From contig JAUYFI010000155.1 of NCBI GenBank assembly GCA_030691075.1, forward strand, positions 1 to 47,392: a DNA stretch of 47,392 nt. Reading direction: 5' to 3'. Positions 1 through 8,277 of this stretch are shown in pieces (the stretch's first letter is position 1; each line of letters starts with the position of its first letter). Below the pieces are notes generated by a model. It searched no databases. It was not told the DNA's origin and saw only the letters and a list, made by a program, of their open reading frames with translations. The position numbers were made by a program, and so were the translations under genes. Source of the stretch: Sulfurisoma sp. Its GTDB lineage: Bacteria; Pseudomonadota; Gammaproteobacteria; Burkholderiales; Rhodocyclaceae.

Positions 1-318
1 CGCCGGCGTGCAAGATTGCCGGCATCGACCTGCGCACCCTCCAGCGCTGGCAGGCCGCCGATGGCCTCGTCAGCGCCGATCGCCGGCCGCAGGCCGTGCG
101 CCCGGTACCCGGCCATGCCCTGAGCGAAGCGGAGCGTGCGCGCGTGCTTGCCGTGGCCAACGAGCCGCGCTTTGCCGCCGTGCCACCCGCGCGCATCGTA
201 CCCATGCTGGCCGACGAAGGCGTCTACCTCGCCAGCGAGTCCACCTTCAGCCGCGTGCTGAAGGCGCATGGGCAAACCGCTCACCGCAGGCGGGCCAAGG
301 CACCCAAGACAGTGGTAA
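1..318 (+). pseudogene. IS3-family transposase N-terminal fragment, truncated at both ends
   Basis: Read in the frame starting at base 3, the sequence encodes a helix-turn-helix segment (GIDLRTLQRWQ) followed by LSEAERARVLAVANEPRF and the run ARIVPMLADEGVYLASESTF. This is the usual N-terminal organisation of IS3-type transposases, upstream of the DDE integrase domain. The match stops near base 315 (RAKAPKTVV), before any catalytic Asp/Glu, so the DDE core is absent. The frame then stays open to a stop at 528-530, but bases 319-530 are lower in GC and resemble nothing I know. The left end lies outside the window. It is best read as a decayed insertion-sequence remnant. Confidence 0.7.
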
Positions 319-533
319 TGTCACGCATCATTCAATCGATGCCTGAGCGAGGGACAATTTCACAAATGTGGGTATCCAAGCGGGTATCGTCAATGGAATG
401 TTTCATGTGTGACAAGTTCCCGCGAGCCATTAATTCGATTGTCGCCTACCCGATGCGGGTGCGCGACTTCACGAAATTTAGCTTCACCGACGTGCTGTTT
501 CCCGCTGGCGCCGCGGCACCGGACGACTGAATC

Positions 534-1169
534 ATGGGGCGGCTGTGGCGACGCTTTTCCCTATTGGCGCTGCTTGCATTGCTCGCGGCCTGCGGCGGGG
601 GCCAGAAAGCATCGCCGCTGCCGGCGGGATCTTCGGTGCTGGCCTTCGGCGACAGCGTCACCTTCGGTACCGGCGCGGCGCCGGGCGAGGACTACCCGAC
701 GCAGCTGGCGGCGATCAGCGGCTGGAATATCACCAATGCCGGCATTCCCGGCGATACCGCCGAGGCGGCCAGGGGGCGCATCCGCGCCGCCATCGAGCAG
801 TCGCAACCGGCGCTGGTGATCGTCGAACTCGGCGGCAACGATTTTCTGCGCCGCCGGCCGGAAGGCCAGATCAGGGAAGATTTGCGCGCGATCCTCAACG
901 AGATTCGTCACGCCAATATCCCCGTCGTGCTGGTGGCGGTGCCGCGCTTCTCGCTGATCGGCGCGGCGGTCGGCGCGCTACCCGATGCCGAGTTGTACGA
1001 GAAACTGGCTGAGGAGGAGAAGGTGCCGCTGGTGGCCAAGGTGTTCGCGCGCATACTCTCCGATCCGGGCCTCAAGGCCGACCATATCCATCCCAACGCC
1101 GCCGGGTACCGCCAGCTGGCCGAGGGCATCGCCGAGGGCCTGCGGCGGGAGAGTTATCTGGCGAAATAA
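534..1169 (+). CDS. GDSL-type esterase/arylesterase lipoprotein (TesA-like)
   Basis: A 211-aa SGNH/GDSL hydrolase predicted to cleave esters or thioesters at the cell envelope. The N-terminus is a lipoprotein signal: basic MGRLWRR, a Leu/Ala-rich core, then the lipobox LAAC with the lipidated Cys at about residue 20. Block I is FGDS with the nucleophile Ser41. The block II glycine lies in NAGIPGDT (about residue 70), block III is GGND (Asn102), and the catalytic Asp/His pair is in DHIHP (Asp183, His186). The length matches the TesA/arylesterase family. No clear Shine-Dalgarno sequence precedes the ATG at 534. A copy of the interspersed repeat begins at the stop codon. Substrate cannot be deduced. 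Confidence 0.88.
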   Translation: MGRLWRRFSLLALLALLAACGGGQKASPLPAGSSVLAFGDSVTFGTGAAPGEDYPTQLAAISGWNITNAGIPGDTAEAARGRIRAAIEQSQPALVIVELGGNDFLRRRPEGQIREDLRAILNEIRHANIPVVLVAVPRFSLIGAAVGALPDAELYEKLAEEEKVPLVAKVFARILSDPGLKADHIHPNAAGYRQLAEGIAEGLRRESYLAK

Positions 1170-1190
1170 GTCGGCGCTGGCGGGACGGCG
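1165..1190 (+). repeat. Interspersed repeat copy 1
   Basis: Full-length copy of the element with core AAGTCGGCGCTGGCGGGAC and trailing GGCG. It overlaps the TAA stop of the esterase gene and extends into the gap before acuI. Confidence 0.75.
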
Positions 1191-1267
1191 CTGCCGCGGC
1201 GCCGTGTCAGCTTCCCGAAATCTGGCCATGGCTATACTTGCCGGCTTGGAAAGAGGAGGGCGCGAAC

Positions 1268-2257
1268 ATGGGCTTCAAGGCTTATCTGATCGAACAGCAG
1301 GACGGCAAGGTGTCGAGCCGCTTCGCCGACTTGGATGAAGCCGGCCTCGATCCCGGCGAGGTGACGATCCGCGTCGCCTATTCCAGCGTCAATTACAAGG
1401 ATGCGCTGGCGGCTACCGGCGCGGGGCGCGTCATCCGCCGCTTTCCCTGCATCGGCGGCATCGATCTCGCCGGTACGGTGATTTCCAGCGCCGACCCGCG
1501 CTTCGCCGTGGGCGAGCAGGTGATCGCGACCAGCTACGATATAGGTGTAGCCCATCACGGTGGTTATGCCGAAGTCGCGCGGGTGCCGGCCGACTGGGTG
1601 CTCAAGTTGCCGGCCGGGCTCAGCCTCAAGGACGCGATGGCCCTCGGCACTGCGGGCTTCACTGCGGGCCTGGGCATCGTGCGCATGGAAGAGAACGGCC
1701 TCAAGCCGGGCAAGGGGCCGGTCATCGTCACCGGTGCCACCGGCGGCGTCGGCAGCCTCGCCATCGACATACTGGCGGGCCTCGGCTACGAAGTCGTGGC
1801 CCTGACCGGAAAGGAGACTGAAACCGATTACCTCAAGGGACTCGGCGCCAGTGAAGTGATGCTGCGGCAGTCGCTCGACCTCGCCAGGATCAAGCCGCTG
1901 GGCAATGAAATGTGGGCGGGCGCCGTCGACAATCTCGGCGGTGACGTACTGTCGTGGATCGCCAGCACCATGAAGCAGGGCGGCACGATCGCCAGCATCG
2001 GCCTGGCGGCCAGCATGAGTTTCAATACCACGGTGGCCCCCTTCATCCTGCGCGGCGCCTGCCTGCTTGGCATCGACTCGGGCTATATCGGTGCACCCTA
2101 TCGCAGCGGCGTCTGGCAACGCCTGGCGGGCGACATGAAACCACGCCACCTGGCGGCGATGACGCGAACCATCGCCTTTGCCGATCTGCCGAAGGTGTTC
2201 GACGACTTCATCCAGGGCCGCGCCCACGGTCGTATCGTGGTTAAAGTCGCCGCCTGA
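1268..2257 (+). CDS. acuI: Acrylyl-CoA reductase, NADPH (MDR superfamily, YhdH/AcuI)
   Basis: A 329-aa medium-chain dehydrogenase/reductase of the YhdH/AcuI group, which reduces acrylyl-CoA to propionyl-CoA with NADPH. The start at 1268 (MGFKAYLI) is chosen because GAGGAGG lies at the right distance upstream; an in-frame ATG at 1238 has no such site and would add ten non-family residues. Features seen are the GroES-like N-terminal half (YSSVNYKDALAATG), the family signature around GIDLAGTV, and the Rossmann motif VTGATGGVGSLAIDIL at about residue 155. No structural Zn cysteines are present, as expected for this subgroup. A TATACT hexamer at 1233-1238 could be a -10 box. prpE follows 32 bp downstream, so the pair forms an acryloyl/propionyl-CoA unit. 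Confidence 0.88.
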   Translation: MGFKAYLIEQQDGKVSSRFADLDEAGLDPGEVTIRVAYSSVNYKDALAATGAGRVIRRFPCIGGIDLAGTVISSADPRFAVGEQVIATSYDIGVAHHGGYAEVARVPADWVLKLPAGLSLKDAMALGTAGFTAGLGIVRMEENGLKPGKGPVIVTGATGGVGSLAIDILAGLGYEVVALTGKETETDYLKGLGASEVMLRQSLDLARIKPLGNEMWAGAVDNLGGDVLSWIASTMKQGGTIASIGLAASMSFNTTVAPFILRGACLLGIDSGYIGAPYRSGVWQRLAGDMKPRHLAAMTRTIAFADLPKVFDDFIQGRAHGRIVVKVAA

Positions 2258-2289
2258 ATATCCATCAAATAATGACGAGGGGGCAGAAC

Positions 2290-4182
2290 ATGGCCAGCTA
2301 CAAGGAGTTTTACCAGCGTTCGATTGAACAGCCCGATGCCTTCTGGAGCGAACAGGCGCAACTGATCGACTGGCACAAGCCGCCGCAGAAGGTTTGCGAC
2401 TATTCGCGGCCGCCCTTCGCCAACTGGTTCGGCGGCGGCGAGACCAACCTCTGCCATAACGCAGTGGATCGCCACGCGGCCAAGCGGCCAAACGACCGCG
2501 CCCTGGTCTACATCTCGACCGAAACCAACGAGGAGAAGATATACAGTTTTTCCGAGTTGAAGTCCGAGGTGATGCGCATGGCGGCGATCATGCAGTCGCT
2601 CGGCGTGGGCAAGGGCGATCGCGTGCTGATCTACATGCCGATGATCGCCGAGGCCACCTTCGCGATATTGGCCTGCGCCCGCATCGGCGCCATCCATTCC
2701 GTCGTTTTCGGCGGCTTCGCCTCGGGCTCGCTGGCGACGCGCATCGACGATGCCAAACCGAAACTCATCGTGTCCAGCGACGCCGGCATGCGCGGCGGCA
2801 AGGCCGTTCCCTACAAGCACCTGCTGGACGAGGCCATCAAGCTCGCCCAGAGCAAACCGGCCAGGGTGCTGATGATCGATCGCGGCCTCGACAAGGCTTT
2901 CAGCAAGGTCGAGGGCCGCGACGTCGATTACGCCACGCTGCGCGTCCGGCATATGGACGCCAAGGTACCCTGCGTCTGGATGGAGTCGTCCGAGCCGTCC
3001 TACATCCTTTACACCTCCGGCACCACCGGCAAGCCCAAGGGTGTGCAGCGCGACACGGGTGGCTATGCGGTCGCGCTGGCGGCCTCGATGAAGCATATTT
3101 TCACCGGCTTCGCCGGCGAGACCATGTTCTCGACCTCCGACATCGGCTGGGTGGTCGGCCACAGCTACATCATCTACGGCCCGCTGATCGCCGGCATGGC
3201 CACGGTCATGTACGAAGGCACGCCGATCCGGCCCGACGCCGGCATCTGGTGGCGGATCGTCGAGAAGTACAAGGTCAATGTCATGTTCTCGGCGCCGACC
3301 GCGGTCCGCGTGCTGAAGAAGCATGATCCGGCCTATCTCAAGAAGTACGACCTGTCTTCGCTCAAGCACCTGTTCCTCGCCGGCGAGCCGCTCGACCAGA
3401 CGACGCACGAGTGGATCATGGGCGAGTTGAATCTTCCGGTGATCGACAATTACTGGCAGACCGAGACGGGCTGGCCGATGTTGTCGACCGTGCGCGGCGT
3501 CGAGGACACGAAAATAAAGTTCGGCACGCCGGCCTTCCCTGTCTACGGCTTCAATCTCAAGATCTTCCGCGAGGACGGGACGGAGTGCGCGCCGAACGAG
3601 AAGGGCATCGTCGGCGTGCTGCCGCCGCTGCCGCCGGGCTGCCTGACGACGGTCTGGGGCGACGACGACCGCTTCGTCAAGACCTACTTCTCGCTGTTCA
3701 AGGAGCCGCTGGTCTATTCCTCCTTCGACTGGGGCATCCGCGACAACGACAACTACCACTTCATCCTTGGCCGCACCGACGATGTGATCAACGTTGCCGG
3801 CCACCGCCTCGGCACGCGCGAGATCGAGGAGGCGGTGCAGGCGCACAGCGCCATCGCCGAGGTCGCGGTGGTCGGCGTCGCCGATCAGATCAAGGGCCAG
3901 GAGCCGGTGGCCTTCGCCGTCGTGAAGGATGCGGCGAGGATCGCCACGCCCGAGCTGCGCGAGGCGCTGGAGAAGGAAGTCAAGAAGACCGTGGACGAAA
4001 GTCTCGGCGCCATCGCCCGGCCCAAGCGCGTGCATTTCGTCACCGGACTGCCCAAGACGCGTTCCGGCAAGATGCTGCGCCGTTCGATTCAGGCGCTGGC
4101 CGAGGGCCGCGATCCGGGCGACCTAACGACCATCGACGACACGTCGACGCTGGAGCAGATCAGGCAGGCGCTGGCCGGCTGA
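2290..4182 (+). CDS. prpE: Propionyl-CoA synthetase (propionate-CoA ligase)
   Basis: A 630-aa acyl-adenylate-forming enzyme that activates propionate to propionyl-CoA via propionyl-AMP. The start at 2290 (MASYKEFYQ) has a GAGGGGG ribosome-binding site just upstream; an in-frame ATG at 2272 lies before that site. The ANL P-loop YTSGTTGKPKG is at about residue 245, the motif NYWQTETGWP at about residue 390, and the C-terminal lysine motif PKTRSGKMLRR carries the lysine that is catalytic and commonly acetylated in this family. The opening YKEFYQRSIEQPDAFW and the GWP after QTET favour PrpE over acetyl-CoA synthetase. A true Acs is encoded separately at 31312. It is probably cotranscribed with acuI. 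Confidence 0.92.
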   Translation: MASYKEFYQRSIEQPDAFWSEQAQLIDWHKPPQKVCDYSRPPFANWFGGGETNLCHNAVDRHAAKRPNDRALVYISTETNEEKIYSFSELKSEVMRMAAIMQSLGVGKGDRVLIYMPMIAEATFAILACARIGAIHSVVFGGFASGSLATRIDDAKPKLIVSSDAGMRGGKAVPYKHLLDEAIKLAQSKPARVLMIDRGLDKAFSKVEGRDVDYATLRVRHMDAKVPCVWMESSEPSYILYTSGTTGKPKGVQRDTGGYAVALAASMKHIFTGFAGETMFSTSDIGWVVGHSYIIYGPLIAGMATVMYEGTPIRPDAGIWWRIVEKYKVNVMFSAPTAVRVLKKHDPAYLKKYDLSSLKHLFLAGEPLDQTTHEWIMGELNLPVIDNYWQTETGWPMLSTVRGVEDTKIKFGTPAFPVYGFNLKIFREDGTECAPNEKGIVGVLPPLPPGCLTTVWGDDDRFVKTYFSLFKEPLVYSSFDWGIRDNDNYHFILGRTDDVINVAGHRLGTREIEEAVQAHSAIAEVAVVGVADQIKGQEPVAFAVVKDAARIATPELREALEKEVKKTVDESLGAIARPKRVHFVTGLPKTRSGKMLRRSIQALAEGRDPGDLTTIDDTSTLEQIRQALAG

Positions 4183-4968
4183 TTTTTACATGGTGCACAG
4201 CACTGCTGTCCGGTTAAATGAGGGGGTAGATCGCTGAAAGCCATGACTGACGTGGGATTCCAGGCGACGAAGGGTGGTGTCGATTTGAACGGCAAAATAG
4301 GGTTCCGGGAAGCCAAATGGCGTGTAGGTCGCACCGGAAGTTTTCTGGGCGTCCTCGTTGCTGTATCGGGGACCGTCGTCTACAGCGCTTATATTGAATG
4401 CGCTACTCATAGTCTTCGTTTTACGGCGAAGGCGGTTACCGACCAAGTAAATTCGGAAGTGAATGCCGGATAGCTGAAGCCTTTACGGCTTCCAGCGCAG
4501 AGAGGAGAATCCGCGCCTCTCGTACGGGCTTGTGATATTGCCGCATGATGGGACGTGCGTTCCGCAATTTACCTCACCGAGTCCATGCCGCCGGTAATGT
4601 TTGTTTGCCGTCCCATTGCGGACTTCGCACCAGTCATGCAACACGTCGATTGGATGGCGGTTCCTGGCCGGTTGCAGTCGTTTTTCAACTGAAAAAAGTC
4701 GGCGCTGGCGGGACGGCGCGGCTCCAGGTTACGGAGCAGGCCCAGGCCACGGTTGCCGCCGATCTTGCGACTGCCGCGGCGACGGGGTGCTCGCCGGGGG
4801 TGTCCGGCCGTATTGTCTGAGCGGCGCAGCCGCGAGTTTAGCGGCCGGCCGGCGGGCGCGCCGGCGCAAGGGGACTCGCAGGGCGGGAGCGCGTGAGGCG
4901 GCGGCCGTGGCCTGGGCCTGCGGCGCGCCCGAAGGCGCCAACAGAGTCGCATCCGGTATCATTGGCCG
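4183..4968. other. Gene-poor stretch, no convincing coding sequence
   Basis: About 790 bp between prpE and the small ORF at 4969. The first 300 bp are noticeably less GC-rich than the neighbours. Open frames on both strands here (such as a 76-codon plus-strand frame at 4243) lack ribosome-binding sites and family resemblance. A six-base stem, GAAGCC/GGCTTC with loop TTTAC, lies at 4476-4492 without a T-run. The interspersed repeat occupies 4692-4718. Bases 4720-4960 are very GC-rich. It may be the scar of a lost mobile element, but no terminal inverted repeats were found. Confidence 0.5.
4692..4718 (+). repeat. Interspersed repeat copy 2
   Basis: The most complete copy: six A residues, then GTCGGCGCTGGCGGGACGGCG. 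It is intergenic. Confidence 0.8.
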
Positions 4969-5091
4969 ATGCCAGGACCTTGTGAGTATTTCAGCGCCAC
5001 TGCGATGTTCCACGCCCACGAGCATATGTCGATGCATGTGCATGGCAAGTGCATTTTCGCGCCCGAGCGCCTCGCCGGGAGGCTGAAATGA
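4969..5091 (+). CDS. Small His-rich ORF, possible shortened DUF4160-like protein
   Basis: A 40-codon frame starting MPGPCEYF, with a dense histidine cluster (FHAHEHMSMHVHGK) and ending GRLK. Its TGA overlaps the ATG of the DUF2442 gene (ATGA at 5088-5091), which suggests translational coupling and argues that it is translated. DUF4160 proteins often sit directly upstream of DUF2442 proteins and carry a His-containing motif of the general form HxPPHxH. This peptide could be a short or decayed relative, but the resemblance is loose. No strong ribosome-binding site is visible. Confidence 0.4.
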   Translation: MPGPCEYFSATAMFHAHEHMSMHVHGKCIFAPERLAGRLK

Positions 5092-5369
5092 GCGCATCCG
5101 TCATCGACATCGTCGCCGCCGAGCCGGCCGGGGACTGCCGGCTTCGCCTGGATTTCGACGACGGCAGCGAGCAGGTGGTCGATTTCAAGCCCTTCCTGTC
5201 GCGTTCGCCGCACCCGGACATTCGCGCCTGCCTCGATCCGGAGCGCTTCGGGTCGTTCCGGATCGAGCACGGCGAACGGGTCTGGGGTGACTACGCGTCG
5301 TGCTTTCCGATCATGGATATTTACAGCAACCGGCTGGAAGGCCACGCGGCGCTCGACGAGGCGGCCTGA
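5088..5369 (+). CDS. DUF2442 domain-containing protein
   Basis: A 93-aa protein with the DUF2442 pattern: an N-terminal strand pair (RLRLDFDDGSEQVVDFKPFL), a middle LDPERFGSFRIEHGERVWGD, and the end FPIMDIYSNRL. The start at 5088 gives the family-typical length and overlaps the upstream mini-ORF by four bases; an in-frame ATG at 5049 would add residues unlike the family. The gene ends 3 bp before cysM, so the two are likely cotranscribed. DUF2442 members are often found with DUF4160 in toxin-antitoxin-like pairs, but no function is established, and none is assigned here. Confidence 0.72.
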   Translation: MSASVIDIVAAEPAGDCRLRLDFDDGSEQVVDFKPFLSRSPHPDIRACLDPERFGSFRIEHGERVWGDYASCFPIMDIYSNRLEGHAALDEAA

Positions 5370-5372
5370 TCC

Positions 5373-6272
5373 ATGTTCAAGACCCTCGGAGATTTCGTCG
5401 GCAACACGCCATTGGTGCGCCTCAAGCGCATCCCCGGCGCCGACAACGAGCGCCGCAACAACGTCATTCTCGTCAAGCTCGAGGGCAACAACCCGGCCGG
5501 CTCGGTGAAAGACCGGCCGGCGCTGTTCATGATCCGCCGCGCCGAGGCGCGCGGCGAGATCGAGCCCGGCGACACGCTGATCGAGGCCACCTCGGGCAAC
5601 ACCGGCATCGCGCTGGCGATGGCCGCGGCCATGGGCGGCTACCGCATGATCCTGGTGATGCCGGAAAACCAAAGCCTGGAGCGGCGACAGACCATGAAGG
5701 CGTTCGGCGCGGAACTGGTGCTGACGCCGAAGGCGGCCAGCATGGAAGGGGCGCGCGACGAGGCCGAACGGCTGGTGCGCGAGGGTCGCGGCATCATGCT
5801 CGACCAGTTCGCCAATGCCGATAATCCCCAGTCGCACTACGAGGGTACCGGGCCGGAGATATGGCGCGACACCGAAGGCCGCATCACCCACTTCGTTTCC
5901 AGCATGGGCACCACCGGCACCCTCATGGGCTGTTCGCGCTACTTCAAGGAAGTCAATCCGGCGATCCAGGTCATCGGCTGCCAGCCCGAGGAGGGCTCGC
6001 AGATTCCCGGCATCCGCAAGTGGCCGCAGGCCTACCTGCCGAAGATATGCGATTTTTCCCGCATTGATCGCCTCGAATTCGTCGGGCAGCAGGAGGCCGA
6101 GGAAATGACTCGCCGCCTGGCGGCCGAGGAGGGCATTTTCGCCGGCATCTCCTCCGGCGGCGCGCTCTGCGTCGCGCTGCGCATCGCCGCCGAGGTCGAG
6201 AGCGCCGTGATCGTCAGCATCGTCTGCGACCGCGGCGACCGCTACCTGTCTACCGGTGTTTTCCCGGCCTGA
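5373..6272 (+). CDS. cysM: Cysteine synthase B (O-acetylserine sulfhydrylase B)
   Basis: A 299-aa PLP enzyme making L-cysteine from O-acetyl-L-serine and sulfide or thiosulfate. NTPLVRL opens the fold. The PLP lysine is Lys46 in NPAGSVKDRP, the phosphate/substrate loop is TSGNTGIAL at about residue 74, and SSMGTTGTLMG binds the cofactor phosphate. The C-terminal SSGGAL carries the pyridine-nitrogen-contacting Ser. The signature NPAGSVKDR (rather than NPxxSVKDR with a longer C-terminus) and the length of about 300 favour CysM over CysK. It is the second gene after DUF2442 and converges on the SIMPL gene across about 295 bp. Confidence 0.92.
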   Translation: MFKTLGDFVGNTPLVRLKRIPGADNERRNNVILVKLEGNNPAGSVKDRPALFMIRRAEARGEIEPGDTLIEATSGNTGIALAMAAAMGGYRMILVMPENQSLERRQTMKAFGAELVLTPKAASMEGARDEAERLVREGRGIMLDQFANADNPQSHYEGTGPEIWRDTEGRITHFVSSMGTTGTLMGCSRYFKEVNPAIQVIGCQPEEGSQIPGIRKWPQAYLPKICDFSRIDRLEFVGQQEAEEMTRRLAAEEGIFAGISSGGALCVALRIAAEVESAVIVSIVCDRGDRYLSTGVFPA

Positions 6273-6566
6273 ACTGCTGCTCGGCGCTCTTTGTGGCAAG
6301 GGCGTTGACCTTGGTGGCCGTCCCCGGAAATGGTGGAGGAATCCGATCGAATATGCCCGCCACGCGGTTACTCGGGGCGAACAGGGTTCCGCTGTTCGGG
6401 TGAGTTATCGTTCGTGGTGAGTAGCCTTGCCGTGCAAGGCGTATCGAACCATGACCGCCGCTGTTCGAGCAGCACGCGCGCGAGGTGCGGGGCCAGGCGC
6501 CACCGGGAACTTCCGCCCACCTCGCCGGGCCGTCCCAAGCGAGGCATACCCCCTGTGGGGCGCTGA
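6273..6566. other. Convergent intergenic region with a small hairpin
   Basis: A gap of 294 bp between the converging ends of cysM and the SIMPL gene. It contains a perfect 7-bp stem, GCCTTGC/GCAAGGC with a CGT loop, at 6424-6440; this could terminate transcription in either direction, although no T-run follows. No coding frame looks real. Confidence 0.45.
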
Positions 6567-7247
6567 TTACTCGCCCAGTTCGATCTGGCCGTTGATGGTG
6601 ACGGTGATGTTCGACTCGCCGGCCTCGACCGGCATCGGCGCCGCGTCGGCGGTCATCATCGCGGCGCGGTAGAGCGGCTGTGGCAGGTGGCCGCCGCCGA
6701 TGTTCATGCTGCGGATCCTGTGGGGCTTCTTCAGCGCGGTGGCATAGCGCGCGGCCTTGGCCTGGAAGGATGCAATGGCTTCGAGCGCGGCCTCGTCCTC
6801 GGCGGCGCGGCGCGTTTCCGGCGCCGGCACGAAGCCGACCTGGCTGACCGCGAGCTGTGTTTGCAACTTGCCGAGCAGCGTCGACAGCGCGGCGTCGTCG
6901 CGGCTTTCCAGCACGAGTTCCGAGCGCATGCGCCAGCCTTCGATGTTGCGGCTGCCCTTGCCGTAGATGGGGTAGGTGTGGCTGTTGCCGGTCTTCACCG
7001 TCACGCCCGGCTGGGCCTTGGCGGTGGCCAGCCCGGCGGCGATGGCGGCATTGACGCGGCGCGCGATGTCGGCGGCGTCCGGGCCGCTGATCTCGGCATA
7101 GGCGGTGGCGCGGCCGAGGTCGTTGGGCACACTCCTTTGCACGTCGACGCGAAAGTCGATCAGAGTTCCGGCCGGCTTGGCGGGGGTCTGGGCGCTGACG
7201 GGAAGGGCCGTCAACAGGGCGACGGCGAGGGCAAGGCGATAATTCAT
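6567..7247 (-). CDS. SIMPL domain (DUF541) periplasmic protein
   Basis: A 226-aa protein with a Sec signal peptide ([20 protein letters not shown], cleavage probably after SAQ). The mature part matches the SIMPL/DUF541 family: an early strand [21 protein letters not shown], the central [22 protein letters not shown], and an alternating charged helix before the C-terminal [17 protein letters not shown] proteins are secreted, oligomeric and of poorly understood function; some relate to oxidative or envelope stress. Its start overlaps the stop of the gamma-carbonic-anhydrase-like gene (ATGA at 7244-7247), so the two are translationally coupled. Confidence 0.85.
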   Translation of the reverse strand: MNYRLALAVALLTALPVSAQTPAKPAGTLIDFRVDVQRSVPNDLGRATAYAEISGPDAADIARRVNAAIAAGLATAKAQPGVTVKTGNSHTYPIYGKGSRNIEGWRMRSELVLESRDDAALSTLLGKLQTQLAVSQVGFVPAPETRRAAEDEAALEAIASFQAKAARYATALKKPHRIRSMNIGGGHLPQPLYRAAMMTADAAPMPVEAGESNITVTINGQIELGE

Positions 7248-7771
7248 GAGGTGATCTCCTCGAGTTGTGCGCGGTAGCGACTTGCGTTGTCGACATAGTG
7301 CCGGGCGCTGTACAACAGCCGGGCCACTTCCTCGTCGGTGAGTTCGCGCACCACCTTGCCCGGCGAGCCCATCACCAGCGAGCGGTCGGGAATCACCTTG
7401 CCCTCGGGAACCAGGCTGTTGGCGCCGATCAGGCAGTGGCGGCCGATCACCGCGCGGTTGAGCACGATGGAGCCGATGCCGATCAGCGAGCCGTCGCCGA
7501 TCGTGCAGCCGTGCAGCATCGCCATGTGGCCGACGGTGATGTCACGGCCCAGCGTCAGCGGCACGCCCTCGTCGGTATGCAGCACCGAACCGTCCTGGAT
7601 GTTGCTGTTCGCGCCGATGACTATGGGATCGTTGTCGCCGCGCAGCACGGCATTCCACCAGACGCTGGCGCCGGCGGCGAGGCGCACGTCGCCGATCACC
7701 GTGGCATTGGGGGCGATCCAGGCGGTGGGGTCGATCAGCGGGGCCTTGTCGGCGATGCGGAAGACGCTCAT
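7244..7771 (-). CDS. Gamma carbonic anhydrase family protein (left-handed beta-helix)
   Basis: A 175-aa hexapeptide-repeat protein of the YrdA/PaaY/gamma-CA group. Repeats of the [LIV]GxxxxI type run from about residue 20 to 135. The three metal-ligand histidines of the family are present: His65 in SVLHTD, and His82 and His87 in GHMAMLHGC. The end, [11 protein letters not shown], is typical. The fold forms trimers that bind Zn or Fe; many members show little carbonic anhydrase activity, so the function is only tentative. The gene lies between queD (3-bp gap) and the SIMPL gene (4-bp overlap) in a three-gene minus-strand operon. Confidence 0.88.
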   Translation of the reverse strand: MSVFRIADKAPLIDPTAWIAPNATVIGDVRLAAGASVWWNAVLRGDNDPIVIGANSNIQDGSVLHTDEGVPLTLGRDITVGHMAMLHGCTIGDGSLIGIGSIVLNRAVIGRHCLIGANSLVPEGKVIPDRSLVMGSPGKVVRELTDEEVARLLYSARHYVDNASRYRAQLEEITS

Positions 7772-7774
7772 GGT

Positions 7775-8224
7775 TCAGGTTTTGGCGCGCGTGGCGTCGG
7801 CCCAGCAGTTCGGCGTCTCGTAGAGGCGCACACGCTCGAGGCGCAGGTGGTTGCCGAAAACGTCCTGGTAGGCGGGGTCGAGCATGGCGAAGGCAAGCTG
7901 TGCCAGGTTCTCGGCCGTCGGCACGACGTCGAGCAGCACGGTCTTGTGGTCCGGCAGCGAGCCGAGGAAGGCGACGACGAGGGTGTCGCCGGAATAGGCG
8001 AGGAAGGCATGGTCCCAGTTGGCGACCACGCAACGTTGCGCAATCGCCTTCACCTCGGAGAAGTCCATCACCATGCCGTTCTCCGGCTGGCCGGAGGCAA
8101 CGATCACGTCGCCCGACAGCGTGATCTCGATGGCATAGCGGTGCCCGTGCAGGTGGCGGCACTGACTCTTGTGATCGGGGATACGGTGGCCCGCGTCGAA
8201 TTCGAGGCGGCGTGTGATCTGCAT
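7775..8224 (-). CDS. queD: 6-carboxytetrahydropterin synthase (QueD)
   Basis: A 149-aa enzyme of the PTPS/QueD family, converting 7,8-dihydroneopterin triphosphate to 6-carboxy-5,6,7,8-tetrahydropterin in the queuosine (7-deazaguanine) pathway. Zn ligands are His13 (FDAGHR), His26 and His28 (HLHGH), and the catalytic Cys22 lies in SQCRHLHGH. The later VMDFSEVK and the WDH motif (ANWDHAFL) also fit, and the C-terminal LYETPNCWA holds the family Glu. The start at 8224 (MQITRRLEFDAGH) is chosen because the 18 extra residues from an upstream in-frame ATG are hydrophobic and atypical. It is divergent from the radical SAM gene at 8278; the 53-bp gap must hold both promoters. Confidence 0.9.
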   Translation of the reverse strand: MQITRRLEFDAGHRIPDHKSQCRHLHGHRYAIEITLSGDVIVASGQPENGMVMDFSEVKAIAQRCVVANWDHAFLAYSGDTLVVAFLGSLPDHKTVLLDVVPTAENLAQLAFAMLDPAYQDVFGNHLRLERVRLYETPNCWADATRAKT

Positions 8225-8277
8225 GGCTTCGGAGGGATCGGCGATAATGAAAAGATGAAGAAAGTATATCAGCCGCA

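Noticed and set aside
2098..4035. Long open frame on the strand opposite prpE (and similar very long antisense frames opposite the AddB-like gene at 40992-43961 and opposite acs at 31201-33264).
   Set aside because: High-GC third-position bias leaves antisense frames open. They are rich in His, Arg, Gly and Asp with no family features, while the sense genes are unmistakable.
4243..4473. Plus-strand 76-codon frame in the gap after prpE.
   Set aside because: No ribosome-binding site, no family resemblance, and an opposing frame of similar quality covers the same bases.
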